From [Actinomadura] parvosata subsp. kistnae (GTDB lineage Bacteria > Actinomycetota > Actinomycetes > Streptosporangiales > Streptosporangiaceae), in assembly GCF_900323885.1 (NCBI RefSeq), contig NZ_OOHJ01000008.1:124001-188000 (forward strand): DNA of 64,000 bases. The letters run 5' to 3'. This document shows positions 29,375 to 37,495 of the stretch, piece by piece. Numbering within the stretch: position 1 is the first letter of the stretch; each line of letters opens with the position of its first letter. A program made the position numbers and the translations under genes. The notes under the pieces were generated by a model. That model worked only from the letters and a program-made list of their open reading frames with translations, was not told the origin of the DNA and ran no database searches.

Positions 29375-30304
29375 TCAGGCCCTTATCGCCGCGCGTAACA
29401 TCGGCAGGGCCCGTTCCAGCGCCCGCTCCCAGTAGGGCCAGGTGTGCGTGCCCGCGCCGTAGAAGTCGGTGGTGACCTCGGCACCCGCCGCCCGGGCCCG
29501 CCCGGCGAAGACCTTCGCCTGGCGCAGCAGCGCGCCCTCGTAGTCGCCGGTCGCGCCCGGCGGGTCCAGCGGCCCCGGCCGCCCGTCGCCGCAGGACACG
29601 TAGAGCGGCATCCCGCCCAGCCGCGCGGCGAGGCGGGCGGGGTTGTGCGCGTCCCACTCGGGGCCGTCCGGCGCGCCCCAGAGCGCGTCGGGGTCCTCGC
29701 CGTTCTCGCCGACCAGCCGCCGCACGCCCGAGCGGTCGCCGGTGGTGTCGAGGACGCCGGAGAACGACGCGGCGGCGCGGAACAGGCCGGGGTGGCGGGC
29801 GGCGTACACCATGGCGCCCAGCCCGCCCATCGACAGCCCCGCGATCGCCCGGTCGGGCCCGGCCCCGAACTCGGCCTCGATCAGCGGGATCAGCTCCTCG
29901 ATGTGGAAGGTCTCCCACTTCGGGCCGCGTACCCAGTCGGAGTAGAACCCGACCCGGCCGCCCTCCGGCACCACGACGACGGCGGGCAGCCGGTCGGTGA
30001 GCCGCTCGGCGCCGCCCTCGTCGATCCAGCCGAGATGCCCGGCGCCGCAGCAGCCGTGCAGCAGGTAGAGCACCGGCCAGGGCCCGGAGCCGCGGGTCCA
30101 GCCGGGCGGGAGCAGCACGCGTACCGGGGTCCGGCGGCCGAGCGCTCGGGAGTGGACGCTGAGCGCCTGGCCGCGCGCGCCCACCGGCTTCCGCTCGACG
30201 ATCCGCACGCCGTCCACGTGGGTCTCGGGCAGCGTCGGCGCGGGCGCGCAACCGAGCGCCAGCGCCGCCAGCACCGTGGCGACGAGCCCGGCGCGGGCCC
30301 TCAT
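29375..30304 (-). CDS. Secreted lipoprotein esterase (Ag85/esterase D-like alpha/beta hydrolase)
   Basis: 309 residues. The N-terminus MRARAGLVATVLAALALGCA has a lipobox ending at Cys19, so it is likely membrane-anchored outside the cell. The hydrolase core shows PWPVLYLLHGCCGAGHLGWI (oxyanion strand), the nucleophile GLSMGG and the His of GTHTWPYW near the C-terminus. This is the esterase D / mycolyltransferase-like group; without the true Ag85 substrate motifs I call it an esterase. Its start overlaps the PhyH stop by ATGA. Confidence 0.88.
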   Translation of the reverse strand: MRARAGLVATVLAALALGCAPAPTLPETHVDGVRIVERKPVGARGQALSVHSRALGRRTPVRVLLPPGWTRGSGPWPVLYLLHGCCGAGHLGWIDEGGAERLTDRLPAVVVVPEGGRVGFYSDWVRGPKWETFHIEELIPLIEAEFGAGPDRAIAGLSMGGLGAMVYAARHPGLFRAAASFSGVLDTTGDRSGVRRLVGENGEDPDALWGAPDGPEWDAHNPARLAARLGGMPLYVSCGDGRPGPLDPPGATGDYEGALLRQAKVFAGRARAAGAEVTTDFYGAGTHTWPYWERALERALPMLRAAIRA

Positions 30305-31041
30305 GGTCCGGTCAGGGGGTCGAAGCCGCGCAGCATCATGCCCTGCCCCCGCGAGTGGTGGACGTCGTCGGCGGGCCGGTCCGCGGGGTCGCGGAACTGG
30401 ATGAGCAGCGTCGTACGGGCCTCGTCCGAGCGGTTGACCCCGGACCCGTGCACGGTCAGGTAGCTCAGGAAGAGCACGTCACCCGCCTCCGCCTCGACCG
30501 GCACCGCCTCCTCCAGCGGCCACCGCTCCGGCGGCAGGTGCCAGCCGCCCTCCTCGACGTGCGGCAGCGGCCCGTGCCGGTGGCTGCCCGGCACGACCCG
30601 CACGCAGCCCTTCTCCTCGGGCGCGTCGTCGAAGTGGAAGATGGCCGCGCCGACCGTGTGGCGGGTGTGCGGGAAGTGCGCGGCGTCCTGGTGCATGGGG
30701 AACGGCGAGCCCTTCTCCGCCGGCTTGACGAAGATCTTGGTGTGGTGGAGCTGGACGTTCTCCGACCCGATCAGGGCCGCCGCGACGCCGGTGAAGCGCG
30801 GGTCGAGCATGAGCCGGCCGAACGCGGCCGAGTGGAACTGCACGTCGTGGCAGTGGCGCAGCTCGGTGGCGAACCCGGCCAGCCGCCTCGCGCTGCCCCA
30901 GGTGGGGTCGTACGGGCGTAACCGGGACAGCACCGCGTGGCACTCCTCCCGGTACGCCCGTGCCTCCTCCTTGCCGATCAGCCCTTTGACCAGCACATAA
31001 CCGTGCTCCCGGTAGAAGCGGGTCAGCGAAGAATCGGCCAT
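30301..31041 (-). CDS. Phytanoyl-CoA dioxygenase (PhyH) family protein
   Basis: A 246-residue Fe(II)/2-oxoglutarate dioxygenase. The iron ligands are the His and Asp of MHQDAAHFPH (about residues 119-121) and the distal His of VHGSGVNRS. The downstream Arg of EARTTLLIQFRD would bind 2-oxoglutarate. The ATG at 31041 was chosen over the GTG at 31047 because GGGAG is five bases upstream. The substrate is unknown; PhyH homologues hydroxylate lipids, compatible solutes or natural products. It is translationally coupled to the esterase. Confidence 0.88.
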   Translation of the reverse strand: MADSSLTRFYREHGYVLVKGLIGKEEARAYREECHAVLSRLRPYDPTWGSARRLAGFATELRHCHDVQFHSAAFGRLMLDPRFTGVAAALIGSENVQLHHTKIFVKPAEKGSPFPMHQDAAHFPHTRHTVGAAIFHFDDAPEEKGCVRVVPGSHRHGPLPHVEEGGWHLPPERWPLEEAVPVEAEAGDVLFLSYLTVHGSGVNRSDEARTTLLIQFRDPADRPADDVHHSRGQGMMLRGFDPLTGP

Positions 31042-31122
31042 GCACACTCCCGGCGCCGCGCGGTCCTTCCCACTGTGTGCCCGGGAAGCGGCCGGGGGAA
31101 GAGCCGTTCTTCCCCCGGTGCG

Positions 31123-32889
31123 CTACCGGCAGGTCACCGGATACACCGCCCGCATGGACGGCTTGTCATGGTTGAGCACCTCCAGGACGACGGTGCCGTC
31201 CTTGCGCTCGGGACGGTCCCAGTAGGCCGCCTGCACCTCCAGGATGCCGCTCTCCCCCACCTTGTGCGTGTAGGACGCGGTGGGGTTGCCGTCGGCGACC
31301 CACCGGTAGGTGATCTCGGTGCCGGGGGCGGCGGTGAACGTGCCGTGCGCGGTCACGTAGGGGGCGTCCACGCAGTCGCCGTAGTAGGCGTCCGGCCGCA
31401 GCTCGACGATCTTCACGGTGCCCGGCGCCGGGTCCTTGTCCCTGCACTCCCAGGTGTAGGGCTCCTGCATGAACGGCCGGTTGTGGTTGAGCACCTCCAG
31501 GCGGACGACGCCGGTGCCGCTGCTGCGGGCCGAGCCGTACCAGAAGTCGCCGATCTTGCTCTTGATGCCGGGCCTGAGCACCTCGCTCCTGATCGGGCCG
31601 GGCTTGCCGTCGACGACGAGGCGGTACTTGACCTCGGCCTCGCGGTCGGTCATCACCAGGCCGTCGGCGCGCAGCCCGTACGAGCCGTCGCACACGCCGT
31701 GGAAGACCGGCGTGAGCAGGTAGCGGAAGGTCAGCTTCGCGTCGCCGGGCTGGTCGGTGCAGGTGAAGCCGAACGCGCGCGTCACCGGCTCCGCCGGGCC
31801 GCCCTCGGTCATCAGGCCGAGCGTGTGCCGCCCGGCCCCGGTGCGGTCCAGGCTCCAGGACGCGGTGACGTCCTGGGTGCGCGGCCGGTCGGAGGCGGCG
31901 AAGTCCAGCACCTGCTGCTGCCACTTGCTCCCGTCCAGGATCCACCAGTACGTGACCTTCGCCGCCGGGCCGGCCGGGAGCGCGATGCGGCCGGTGGCCT
32001 GGTAGGCGACCGGTTCGAGGCATTCGCCCGCGTAGTCGCCGGGGGTGAGCGCGGCGATGCTCGGCTGCGGCTTCTGCGCCGGCGGAGTCGTCGGGGGCGG
32101 GCTCGTCGGCGGCGGGCTGGTGGGCGGGGGTGACGTCGGAGGCGTGGACGTGCAGGTCACCTCGTAGGCGGCCCGCGTGGAGTGCTGCCCCGGCGTGATC
32201 AGCCGGATCGCCTTCCACCCGCTCCCGGAGCTGCCCACCCCCATCGGCAGCACGACCTGCCGGCTGCGCGGCCCGTTCGCGGCGAAGGAGAGCACCTGCA
32301 CCGGCCCCTCGCCCGTGGCACTGTCGACCCACTGGTAGCGGACGTCGGCCGGGGTGCGCGACACCTGGATCGTGCCGGTGAACCGCACGGTCGTGGGGCA
32401 CGCCCCCTCGTACGAGGGCGGGTCGGCCGTCACGGACGCGGCGGCGGTCAGCGGCTTGCCCGGCCGGGCGGGAAGGGGGTGGTGGTCGTCCCGGACGACG
32501 ACCGGCCCCGGGCAGGCGACGCTGAACCTCGCCTTGGCCGACAGGCCCTTCCTGCCCAGGATCTCGACCGCCTGCCAGCCGGAGGTGCTGCGGTCGAACG
32601 TCTGGCGGTCCCGCACGACCACCTTGCGCGGGCCGCTCACGCGCAGGCTCCTGACGGCGCTCCTGCTGCCGTCGCCGCGCACCCAGCGGTACCGTACGGC
32701 GCCCGCGCCCTTGGCCGTCACCACGGCCGAGAAGCCGACGGTGGCGGGGCAGGCGCCGGACTGCCGGGCGGGGCTCGCCTTGACCTGGGCCACCTTCACG
32801 GCGGCCGGCGCCGCGGCGAGCGCGGGTGCCGGGGCGGCCAGCAGACCGCTGAGCAGTGCGGCGCCCAGCAGCAACGCTGTCCTTCTCAT
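31123..32889 (-). CDS. Secreted multi-domain protein with repeated Cys-containing beta domains
   Basis: 588 residues with a Sec signal peptide (LLLGAALLSGLLAAPAPALA). The rest is about five beta-sandwich repeats of 95-100 residues. Each begins with a Cys strand (GACPATVGFSAVV, GACPTTVRFTGTI, GECLEPVAYQATG, GVCDGSYGLRADG, GDCVDAPYVTAHG) and has a VRYRW- or VTYWW-like central strand and a second Cys at its end. A Pro/Thr/Ser linker (PPTSPPPTSPPPT) separates domains two and three. I recognise no catalytic motif; it looks like a surface adhesion or scaffold protein. AGGAC precedes the start. Confidence 0.75.
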   Translation of the reverse strand: MRRTALLLGAALLSGLLAAPAPALAAAPAAVKVAQVKASPARQSGACPATVGFSAVVTAKGAGAVRYRWVRGDGSRSAVRSLRVSGPRKVVVRDRQTFDRSTSGWQAVEILGRKGLSAKARFSVACPGPVVVRDDHHPLPARPGKPLTAAASVTADPPSYEGACPTTVRFTGTIQVSRTPADVRYQWVDSATGEGPVQVLSFAANGPRSRQVVLPMGVGSSGSGWKAIRLITPGQHSTRAAYEVTCTSTPPTSPPPTSPPPTSPPPTTPPAQKPQPSIAALTPGDYAGECLEPVAYQATGRIALPAGPAAKVTYWWILDGSKWQQQVLDFAASDRPRTQDVTASWSLDRTGAGRHTLGLMTEGGPAEPVTRAFGFTCTDQPGDAKLTFRYLLTPVFHGVCDGSYGLRADGLVMTDREAEVKYRLVVDGKPGPIRSEVLRPGIKSKIGDFWYGSARSSGTGVVRLEVLNHNRPFMQEPYTWECRDKDPAPGTVKIVELRPDAYYGDCVDAPYVTAHGTFTAAPGTEITYRWVADGNPTASYTHKVGESGILEVQAAYWDRPERKDGTVVLEVLNHDKPSMRAVYPVTCR

Positions 32890-32987
32890 GTCCTGGGGTC
32901 CCTTTCTCTGCTTGTGCGGGCCCCATGATCCTCAGCCGGTCTTGTACGTCACTTGGATCCCTCTTGTAACGCGACATTTGAAGCATT

Positions 32988-33016
32988 TTCGAAGCGAGCG
33001 GGGGTGTTGCTAGCGT
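32988..33016 (+). promoter_or_regulatory. Candidate promoter for the 33057 gene
   Basis: TTCGAA (32988-32993) and TAGCGT (33011-33016) are 17 bp apart, 40 bp before the start codon. The match to a housekeeping promoter is weak. The surrounding 60 bp are locally AT-rich. Confidence 0.25.
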
Positions 33017-33056
33017 GGCCGCCTTGTCAGGGCCGCGGACGTGACGGGAGGGCCGG

Positions 33057-34133
33057 ATGACGCAGTGGCCGGGAGGACCACCGAACCACCAGCACGGCCC
33101 TTGGCCCCCGCCTCCCCCTCCGCCTCCGCCGCCGCCCAGGAAGAGCGGCGGGAAGGCGCTGCTCGCGGCCGTGATCTCGTTCGCCGTGGTGCTCGTGCTC
33201 GGCGGCGCCGGGCTGCTGGCGTGGCGGCAGCTCGCCGGCGGCGGCGACGCGGGCTCGGACGCGGGCGAGATGGACGCGTCCAGCCTGGAGGTGCTGCGGA
33301 AGGGCAGGCTGACGGAGCAGGACGTGGCGCGCGTCGATCGCACCGCGTTGTTCTACGCGAGCTGGAAGGCGACGGTCACGCAGCCCGTCATGCACATCAC
33401 GCAGGCGTCGTACACGAAGAGGGCGGACTTCGACAGGAACCGGCCCGACTTCGTGTGGGAGAGCGGGTACGACTACCGGACGAAGGAGTGGCAGCTCGCC
33501 TGGGGGGCGGGCGAGGCGGACGCGCCCGTGTCGTTCTGCGACGACGGCCGGTCGTTCCTCTACAGCTACTACCTGAAGAAGTGGAGCGCGGGCACCCAGG
33601 CCGAGACGATGTGCGCGCCGAAGAGGGCGTACCGCTACATCACCGACAACCTGTCGACTGGCGGCCTGACGGCGGAGCAGGCCGACGTGTGGGTGCGGGC
33701 GCTGCGGACCGACTACAAGGGGCTGGTCAACCCGGGCGAGCTGAAGCTGGCCGAGGTGGGCGGCAAGCAGTACCTGCGGCTGACGGTGGACTTCACGCCG
33801 GTGCGGCGGGCCGACGGGCTCTACTACGGCGGGCAGTTGCTCATGTGGTCGTTCAAGGAGACGAAGCTGGACCCGCAGACGCACCCGTACAGCTACGTCG
33901 GCTCGATGGGCACCGGCTACCACGCCGAGTACCACCTCGATCCGAGGACGCTGCTGCCCGCCTTCTCCGAGATCGCGGAGACGCCCGCGCCCGGCAGGGA
34001 CGGCCGGCCGCGCGCGGACGCCGGCTTCTACGCCTGGCGGGTGCGCTACCACCTGCCGGGCAGGATGCCCGAGCTGCGCACCTCGGGCAAGCCCGACCGG
34101 CCGGCGCTCGACTGGCCGGTGGGCAAGCGCTAG
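33057..34133 (+). CDS. Proline-rich, single-pass membrane-anchored protein of unknown function
   Basis: 358 residues. A cytoplasmic tail with a run of about 12 prolines (residues 16-27) is followed by one membrane helix (ALLAAVISFAVVLVLGGAGL). The extracellular domain starts with EVLRKGRLTEQDVARVDRTA and is rich in aromatic strands (YASWKATVTQPVMHITQASY). This looks like a LppX/LprG-like or sensor-type sandwich fold, but I cannot assign it. Two Cys (FCDD and MCAP) may form a disulfide. Divergent from the secreted repeat protein at 32889. Confidence 0.75.
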   Translation: MTQWPGGPPNHQHGPWPPPPPPPPPPPRKSGGKALLAAVISFAVVLVLGGAGLLAWRQLAGGGDAGSDAGEMDASSLEVLRKGRLTEQDVARVDRTALFYASWKATVTQPVMHITQASYTKRADFDRNRPDFVWESGYDYRTKEWQLAWGAGEADAPVSFCDDGRSFLYSYYLKKWSAGTQAETMCAPKRAYRYITDNLSTGGLTAEQADVWVRALRTDYKGLVNPGELKLAEVGGKQYLRLTVDFTPVRRADGLYYGGQLLMWSFKETKLDPQTHPYSYVGSMGTGYHAEYHLDPRTLLPAFSEIAETPAPGRDGRPRADAGFYAWRVRYHLPGRMPELRTSGKPDRPALDWPVGKR

Positions 34134-34175
34134 AGCTGGGGGTGCGGAAGGCGGCCGAACTCAAGCTGGGCCGGG

Positions 34176-35372
34176 TCAGGGCTGGGTGGCCGGCTCCGGG
34201 GTGCGGGAGCGGTCGCGGAGCCAGGCGTACGCGCTCACGCCGATGCCCGCCACCGTGACCACCGCCCCCACCAGGTAGAGGGCGCGCAGCCCGAGGCCGC
34301 CGTCGATGACCCGCCCGCCCAGCCAGGCGGCGAAGGCGGCGGCGAGCTGGTAGGCGGAGGCGTTCACGGCCATGGCCAGGGTGGGCGCCCCGGCCGCCGT
34401 GGCGAGGACGCGCGCCTGCATGCCGGGGATCACCGAGAAGCCGAGCGCGCCGACCACGAACACCATGACGGCGGTGGCCGCCATGTTGCCGCTGAGCGCC
34501 CACATGGCGACCAGTGCCGCCGCGAGCGCCGCCAGCAGGCCGAGCTGGGCGGCCATCGGGGCCCGGTCCGAGAGGCGGCCACCGGCGACGTTGCCGGCCG
34601 CCGCGCCGACGCCGTACACGAGGAGCAGCACGGCGACCGCGCCGGCGGCGAACCCGCTGATCTCGGTGACGAGGGAGGCGAAGAAGGTGAACACCATGAG
34701 CAGCCCGGCGTTCGCGACGGCGGTCACCGCGATCGCGAGCAGCACGTCGCCGCGGCGGAAGACGCGCAGCTCGGCGACGGCGGAGGTGGCGGGGGTGGCG
34801 TCGCGGACGTCCGGCACGAGCCGGGTCACGAGCAGGAGGCCGACCGCGCAGCAGGCGGCAATGGCGAGGAACGGGGCCCGCCAGCCGTACCCGGAGCCGA
34901 GGAAGGTGCCGATCGGGGCGCCGAGGATCATGGCCAGGTTCATGCCGAAGACGAGCTTGGAGACCGTGGACGCCTGCCTGCCCGGGGCGGCGGTGGAGAC
35001 GGCGATGACGATGGCGTTGGCGAAGAACGTGGAGGTGACCAGGGCGGTGACGACGCGGGCCGCGAAGAGCACGGGGTAGGCGGGGGCGAGCGCGGAGGCG
35101 AGGTTGCCCGCGATTGTGATGGCGAGCAGGGTCATGATGAGGGGTTTGCGCGGGTAGCGGGCGGTCAGCGCGGTCAGCACGGGGCCGCCGACGATCATGC
35201 CGATGGCGTACGCGGTGACGAGCAGGCCGGCGGCGGGGATGGAGACGGCCAGGTCGCGGGCGACATCGGGGAGGATGCCGGCGATGACGAACTCGCCGGT
35301 CGTGATGCCGAAGACGCACAGCATCAAGGACGGCACGGTGGCCTTGGAGACCGAGGTCACGATCGATTCCAT
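34176..35372 (-). CDS. DHA1-family MFS transporter (AraJ/Cmx type)
   Basis: A 398-residue, 12-helix transporter. It opens with LMLCVFGITTGEFVIAGILP, the signature of AraJ/chloramphenicol-exporter-like DHA1 proteins, followed by LLVTAYAIGMIVGGPVLTAL and motif A-like TARYPRKPL. It is likely a drug or sugar exporter. The start at 35372 lies inside a box shared with the TetR promoter (35368-35388) and lacks a strong ribosome site, so a short leader or a leaderless mRNA is possible. Confidence 0.88.
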   Translation of the reverse strand: MESIVTSVSKATVPSLMLCVFGITTGEFVIAGILPDVARDLAVSIPAAGLLVTAYAIGMIVGGPVLTALTARYPRKPLIMTLLAITIAGNLASALAPAYPVLFAARVVTALVTSTFFANAIVIAVSTAAPGRQASTVSKLVFGMNLAMILGAPIGTFLGSGYGWRAPFLAIAACCAVGLLLVTRLVPDVRDATPATSAVAELRVFRRGDVLLAIAVTAVANAGLLMVFTFFASLVTEISGFAAGAVAVLLLVYGVGAAAGNVAGGRLSDRAPMAAQLGLLAALAAALVAMWALSGNMAATAVMVFVVGALGFSVIPGMQARVLATAAGAPTLAMAVNASAYQLAAAFAAWLGGRVIDGGLGLRALYLVGAVVTVAGIGVSAYAWLRDRSRTPEPATQP

Positions 35373-35388
35373 TCTTTACAGGTGGGTA
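35368..35388. promoter_or_regulatory. Shared TetR box overlapping the MFS start
   Basis: This 21-bp stretch matches 36026-36046 at 16 of 21 positions, with the common core CCATTCT-N-TACAG. One copy overlaps the MFS start codon and the other lies before the TetR start, in the same orientation. Confidence 0.5.
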
Positions 35389-35430
35389 CATAAATAGGGC
35401 GGCGAAACGTTCCACTCGCTGGGGGCATGC

Positions 35431-36009
35431 CTACAGGGCCGCGATGGCCCCCTCGACGACGTCGAGGAGCGTGGCGCGGTCGTCGGTGACCTTGGCGAGC
35501 ACGCGCAGCCCGTAATAGGCGCTCTGGAATGCCCGGGCCACCTGGAGCGCCGGCCGTTCGGACGACAGCTCGCCCGACGCCTGGCCCACCAGCACCAGCC
35601 GGTGGATGGCCTGCTCCAGGTCGTCGAACTGCCGCCGCACCAGGCCGGCGACGGCGCCGGTGCGCCCGCTGGCCTCGCCGGCGGCGTTCAGCGCCAGGCA
35701 GCCGCGGCGGCCCGGGTCGGCCATGTCGGCGTCGATGACGCCCAGCATGAGGTCGCGCAGGCGGTCCTTGACGGGGCCCGGCTCGTCCAGCATGCGCAGC
35801 TGCGCCTCGGCCTTGGTGGCGGCGTAGTGGCGCAGCGCCTGCTCGTACAGGGCGTGCTTGCTGCCGAAGGCGTTGTAGAGGCTGCCGCGGCCGAGGCCGG
35901 TGCGCTCGCACAGGTCCTGGGTGGTGGCCGCTTCGTAGCCCTTCTCCCAGAACACCTGCATGGCCGCCTCGACGGCGGCCTCGTCCCTGAACTCGCGTGG
36001 CCTTCCCAT
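35431..36009 (-). CDS. TetR family transcriptional regulator
   Basis: 192 residues. The N-terminus MGRPREFRDEAAVEAAMQVF leads into the helix-turn-helix TTQDLCERTGLGRGSLYNAF, the form found in the AcrR/NemR-like subgroup with a TetR_C domain carrying a conserved CLALNA segment (Cys near residue 103). The subgroup often senses electrophiles or small organics. It lies upstream of the MFS gene on the same strand, and both promoters carry the same box, so it probably regulates itself and the transporter. Confidence 0.9.
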   Translation of the reverse strand: MGRPREFRDEAAVEAAMQVFWEKGYEAATTQDLCERTGLGRGSLYNAFGSKHALYEQALRHYAATKAEAQLRMLDEPGPVKDRLRDLMLGVIDADMADPGRRGCLALNAAGEASGRTGAVAGLVRRQFDDLEQAIHRLVLVGQASGELSSERPALQVARAFQSAYYGLRVLAKVTDDRATLLDVVEGAIAAL

Positions 36010-36025
36010 GGAACAAGGAGGCTAA

Positions 36026-36046
36026 CCCATTCTGTACAGCTCAGTA
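36026..36046. promoter_or_regulatory. Shared TetR box upstream of the TetR gene
   Basis: Second copy of the box described at 35368-35388, located 17 bp before the TetR start codon. The divergent aldo/keto reductase starts about 80 bp to its right and might also be influenced. Confidence 0.5.
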
Positions 36047-36122
36047 AAGAACGAGAGGGGGAGAAGATGATTGACTAAGGATGGTAAAAACGTTTCATCG
36101 CGATCTTTGCGGAAGGTCTTCC

Positions 36123-37097
36123 TTGGACTACGAACGCCAGCCGTACAGAAGGTGCGGCCGCAGCGGACTCCTCCTCCCCGCCGTGTCGCTCGGCCTGTGG
36201 CACAACTTCGGCGAGGGCAAGCCACTCGAGAGCCAGCGCGCGATCCTGCACAAGGCCTTCGACCTCGGCATCACCCACTTCGACATCGCCGACCGCTACG
36301 GCCCGCCCGTCGGCGCCGCCGAGTCGGCCTTCGGCCGCCTGTTCCCCAAGTCGCTGCGCGACGAGGTCGTGGTCACCACCAAGGGCTACAACCCCATGTG
36401 GGACGGCCCGTACGGCTACGGCGGCTCCCGCAAGCACCTGCTGGCCACCCTCGACCGCTCGCTGGCCCGGCTCGGCCTCGACTACGTCGACATCTTCTAC
36501 CTGCACCGCGACGGCGAGGAGACACCGCTGGAGGAGCAGGTCGCCACGCTGGACCACATGGTCCGCACCGGCCGCGCCCTCTACGTCGGCGTCTCCAACT
36601 TCTCCCCCGAACGCACCGCCCAGGCCGCCCGCCTGCTGCGCTCGCTCGGCACCCCGCTGCTGGTGCACCAGCCCCCGTACTCGATGCTGAACCGGCAGAT
36701 CGAGGACGCGCTGCTGGGCGTGCTGGAGGAGGAGGGCATCGGGTGCGTGGTGTACTCGCCGCTCGCCCAGGGCCTGCTCACCGACCGGTACCTGAACGGC
36801 ATCCCGGCCGACTCGAGGGCGGCCGAAGGCCGGTTCCTGACGCCTGACCGGGTGACGCCCGAAGTGCTGGCGTTCGTCCGGGCGCTGTCGGAGCTGGCGA
36901 GCTCGCGCGGACAGACCGTGGCGCAGCTCGCGCTCGCGTGGGCGCTGCGCGACCCGCGCATCACCTCCGTGCTCGTGGGCGCCTCCAGCCCCGAGCAGCT
37001 GGAGGCGAACGTGGCGGCCGTGGACCGGCTCGACTTCACCGACGACGAGCTGGCCGCCATCGACCGCGCCGCCAAGGAGGCCGGCGTCCAGGCGTGA
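36123..37097 (+). CDS. Aldo/keto reductase, YghZ (glyceraldehyde-3-phosphate reductase-like) group
   Basis: About 324 residues. The family opening YRRCGRSGLLLPAVSLGLWHN is followed by FDIADRYGPP (catalytic Asp and Tyr), VVTTKGYN (catalytic Lys) and LDYVDIFYLHRDG (catalytic His), completing the AKR tetrad. YghZ-type enzymes reduce small aldehydes with NADPH. I prefer the TTG at 36123, which has GGAAGG six bases upstream and gives the usual family N-terminus. The in-frame ATG at 36081 would add 14 residues over a TTGACT hexamer (36071-36076) and an AAACGTTT palindrome that look like promoter elements. Confidence 0.88.
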   Translation: MDYERQPYRRCGRSGLLLPAVSLGLWHNFGEGKPLESQRAILHKAFDLGITHFDIADRYGPPVGAAESAFGRLFPKSLRDEVVVTTKGYNPMWDGPYGYGGSRKHLLATLDRSLARLGLDYVDIFYLHRDGEETPLEEQVATLDHMVRTGRALYVGVSNFSPERTAQAARLLRSLGTPLLVHQPPYSMLNRQIEDALLGVLEEEGIGCVVYSPLAQGLLTDRYLNGIPADSRAAEGRFLTPDRVTPEVLAFVRALSELASSRGQTVAQLALAWALRDPRITSVLVGASSPEQLEANVAAVDRLDFTDDELAAIDRAAKEAGVQA

Positions 37098-37099
37098 CG

Positions 37100-37399
37100 C
37101 CCTCGGGGGCGGGCGGCGGCCAGGGGGTCGGGGAGGGTGGCGCGTACGACCTCGCCCGGCCGGGCCAGGCGCGTCTGTCAGTGCACGTCCGCCACCCGCG
37201 GATACCCCCGGGTCCGCCCCCGCCACGATCCCCCGCGCCGGGTTGTCCAGCGCCGCCCCCGGCTCCAGCAGCGCGATCGGCTGCGTGCTGCCGCCCGCTG
37301 CCAGTCGGCCACCCCCGTGATCCCGCCGGCCAGGAACACGGCGGGCGGGTCGCCGGGCGCGGGCTCGTAGGGGTCGGGCGCTTCGTAGTACGTCTTCAC
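37100..37399 (-). pseudogene. Decayed nucleoside 2-deoxyribosyltransferase-like gene
   Basis: Starting at GTG 37399 the minus strand reads YYEAPDPYEPAPGDPPAVFL and AGGITGVADWQ, the N-terminus of this family. It then jumps to TQPIALLEPGAALDNPARGI and VAGADPG, skipping about 50 expected codons. A one-base insertion in a C run (37205-37209) shifts the frame to YPRVADVH, then a TGA (37178-37180) precedes QTRLARPGEVVRATL, the family's C-terminal segment. One deletion, one frameshift and one stop make this a genuine pseudogene rather than a single sequencing error. Confidence 0.7.
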
Positions 37400-37495
37400 A
37401 CCGGCCCTTCGCGCCTGCGTACATCCATCGATGTACGGCCGATCTCGCTCTCCTGGACGATCAATGCCGGGCCGCGCGCCAGCACAGTGGGAAGC

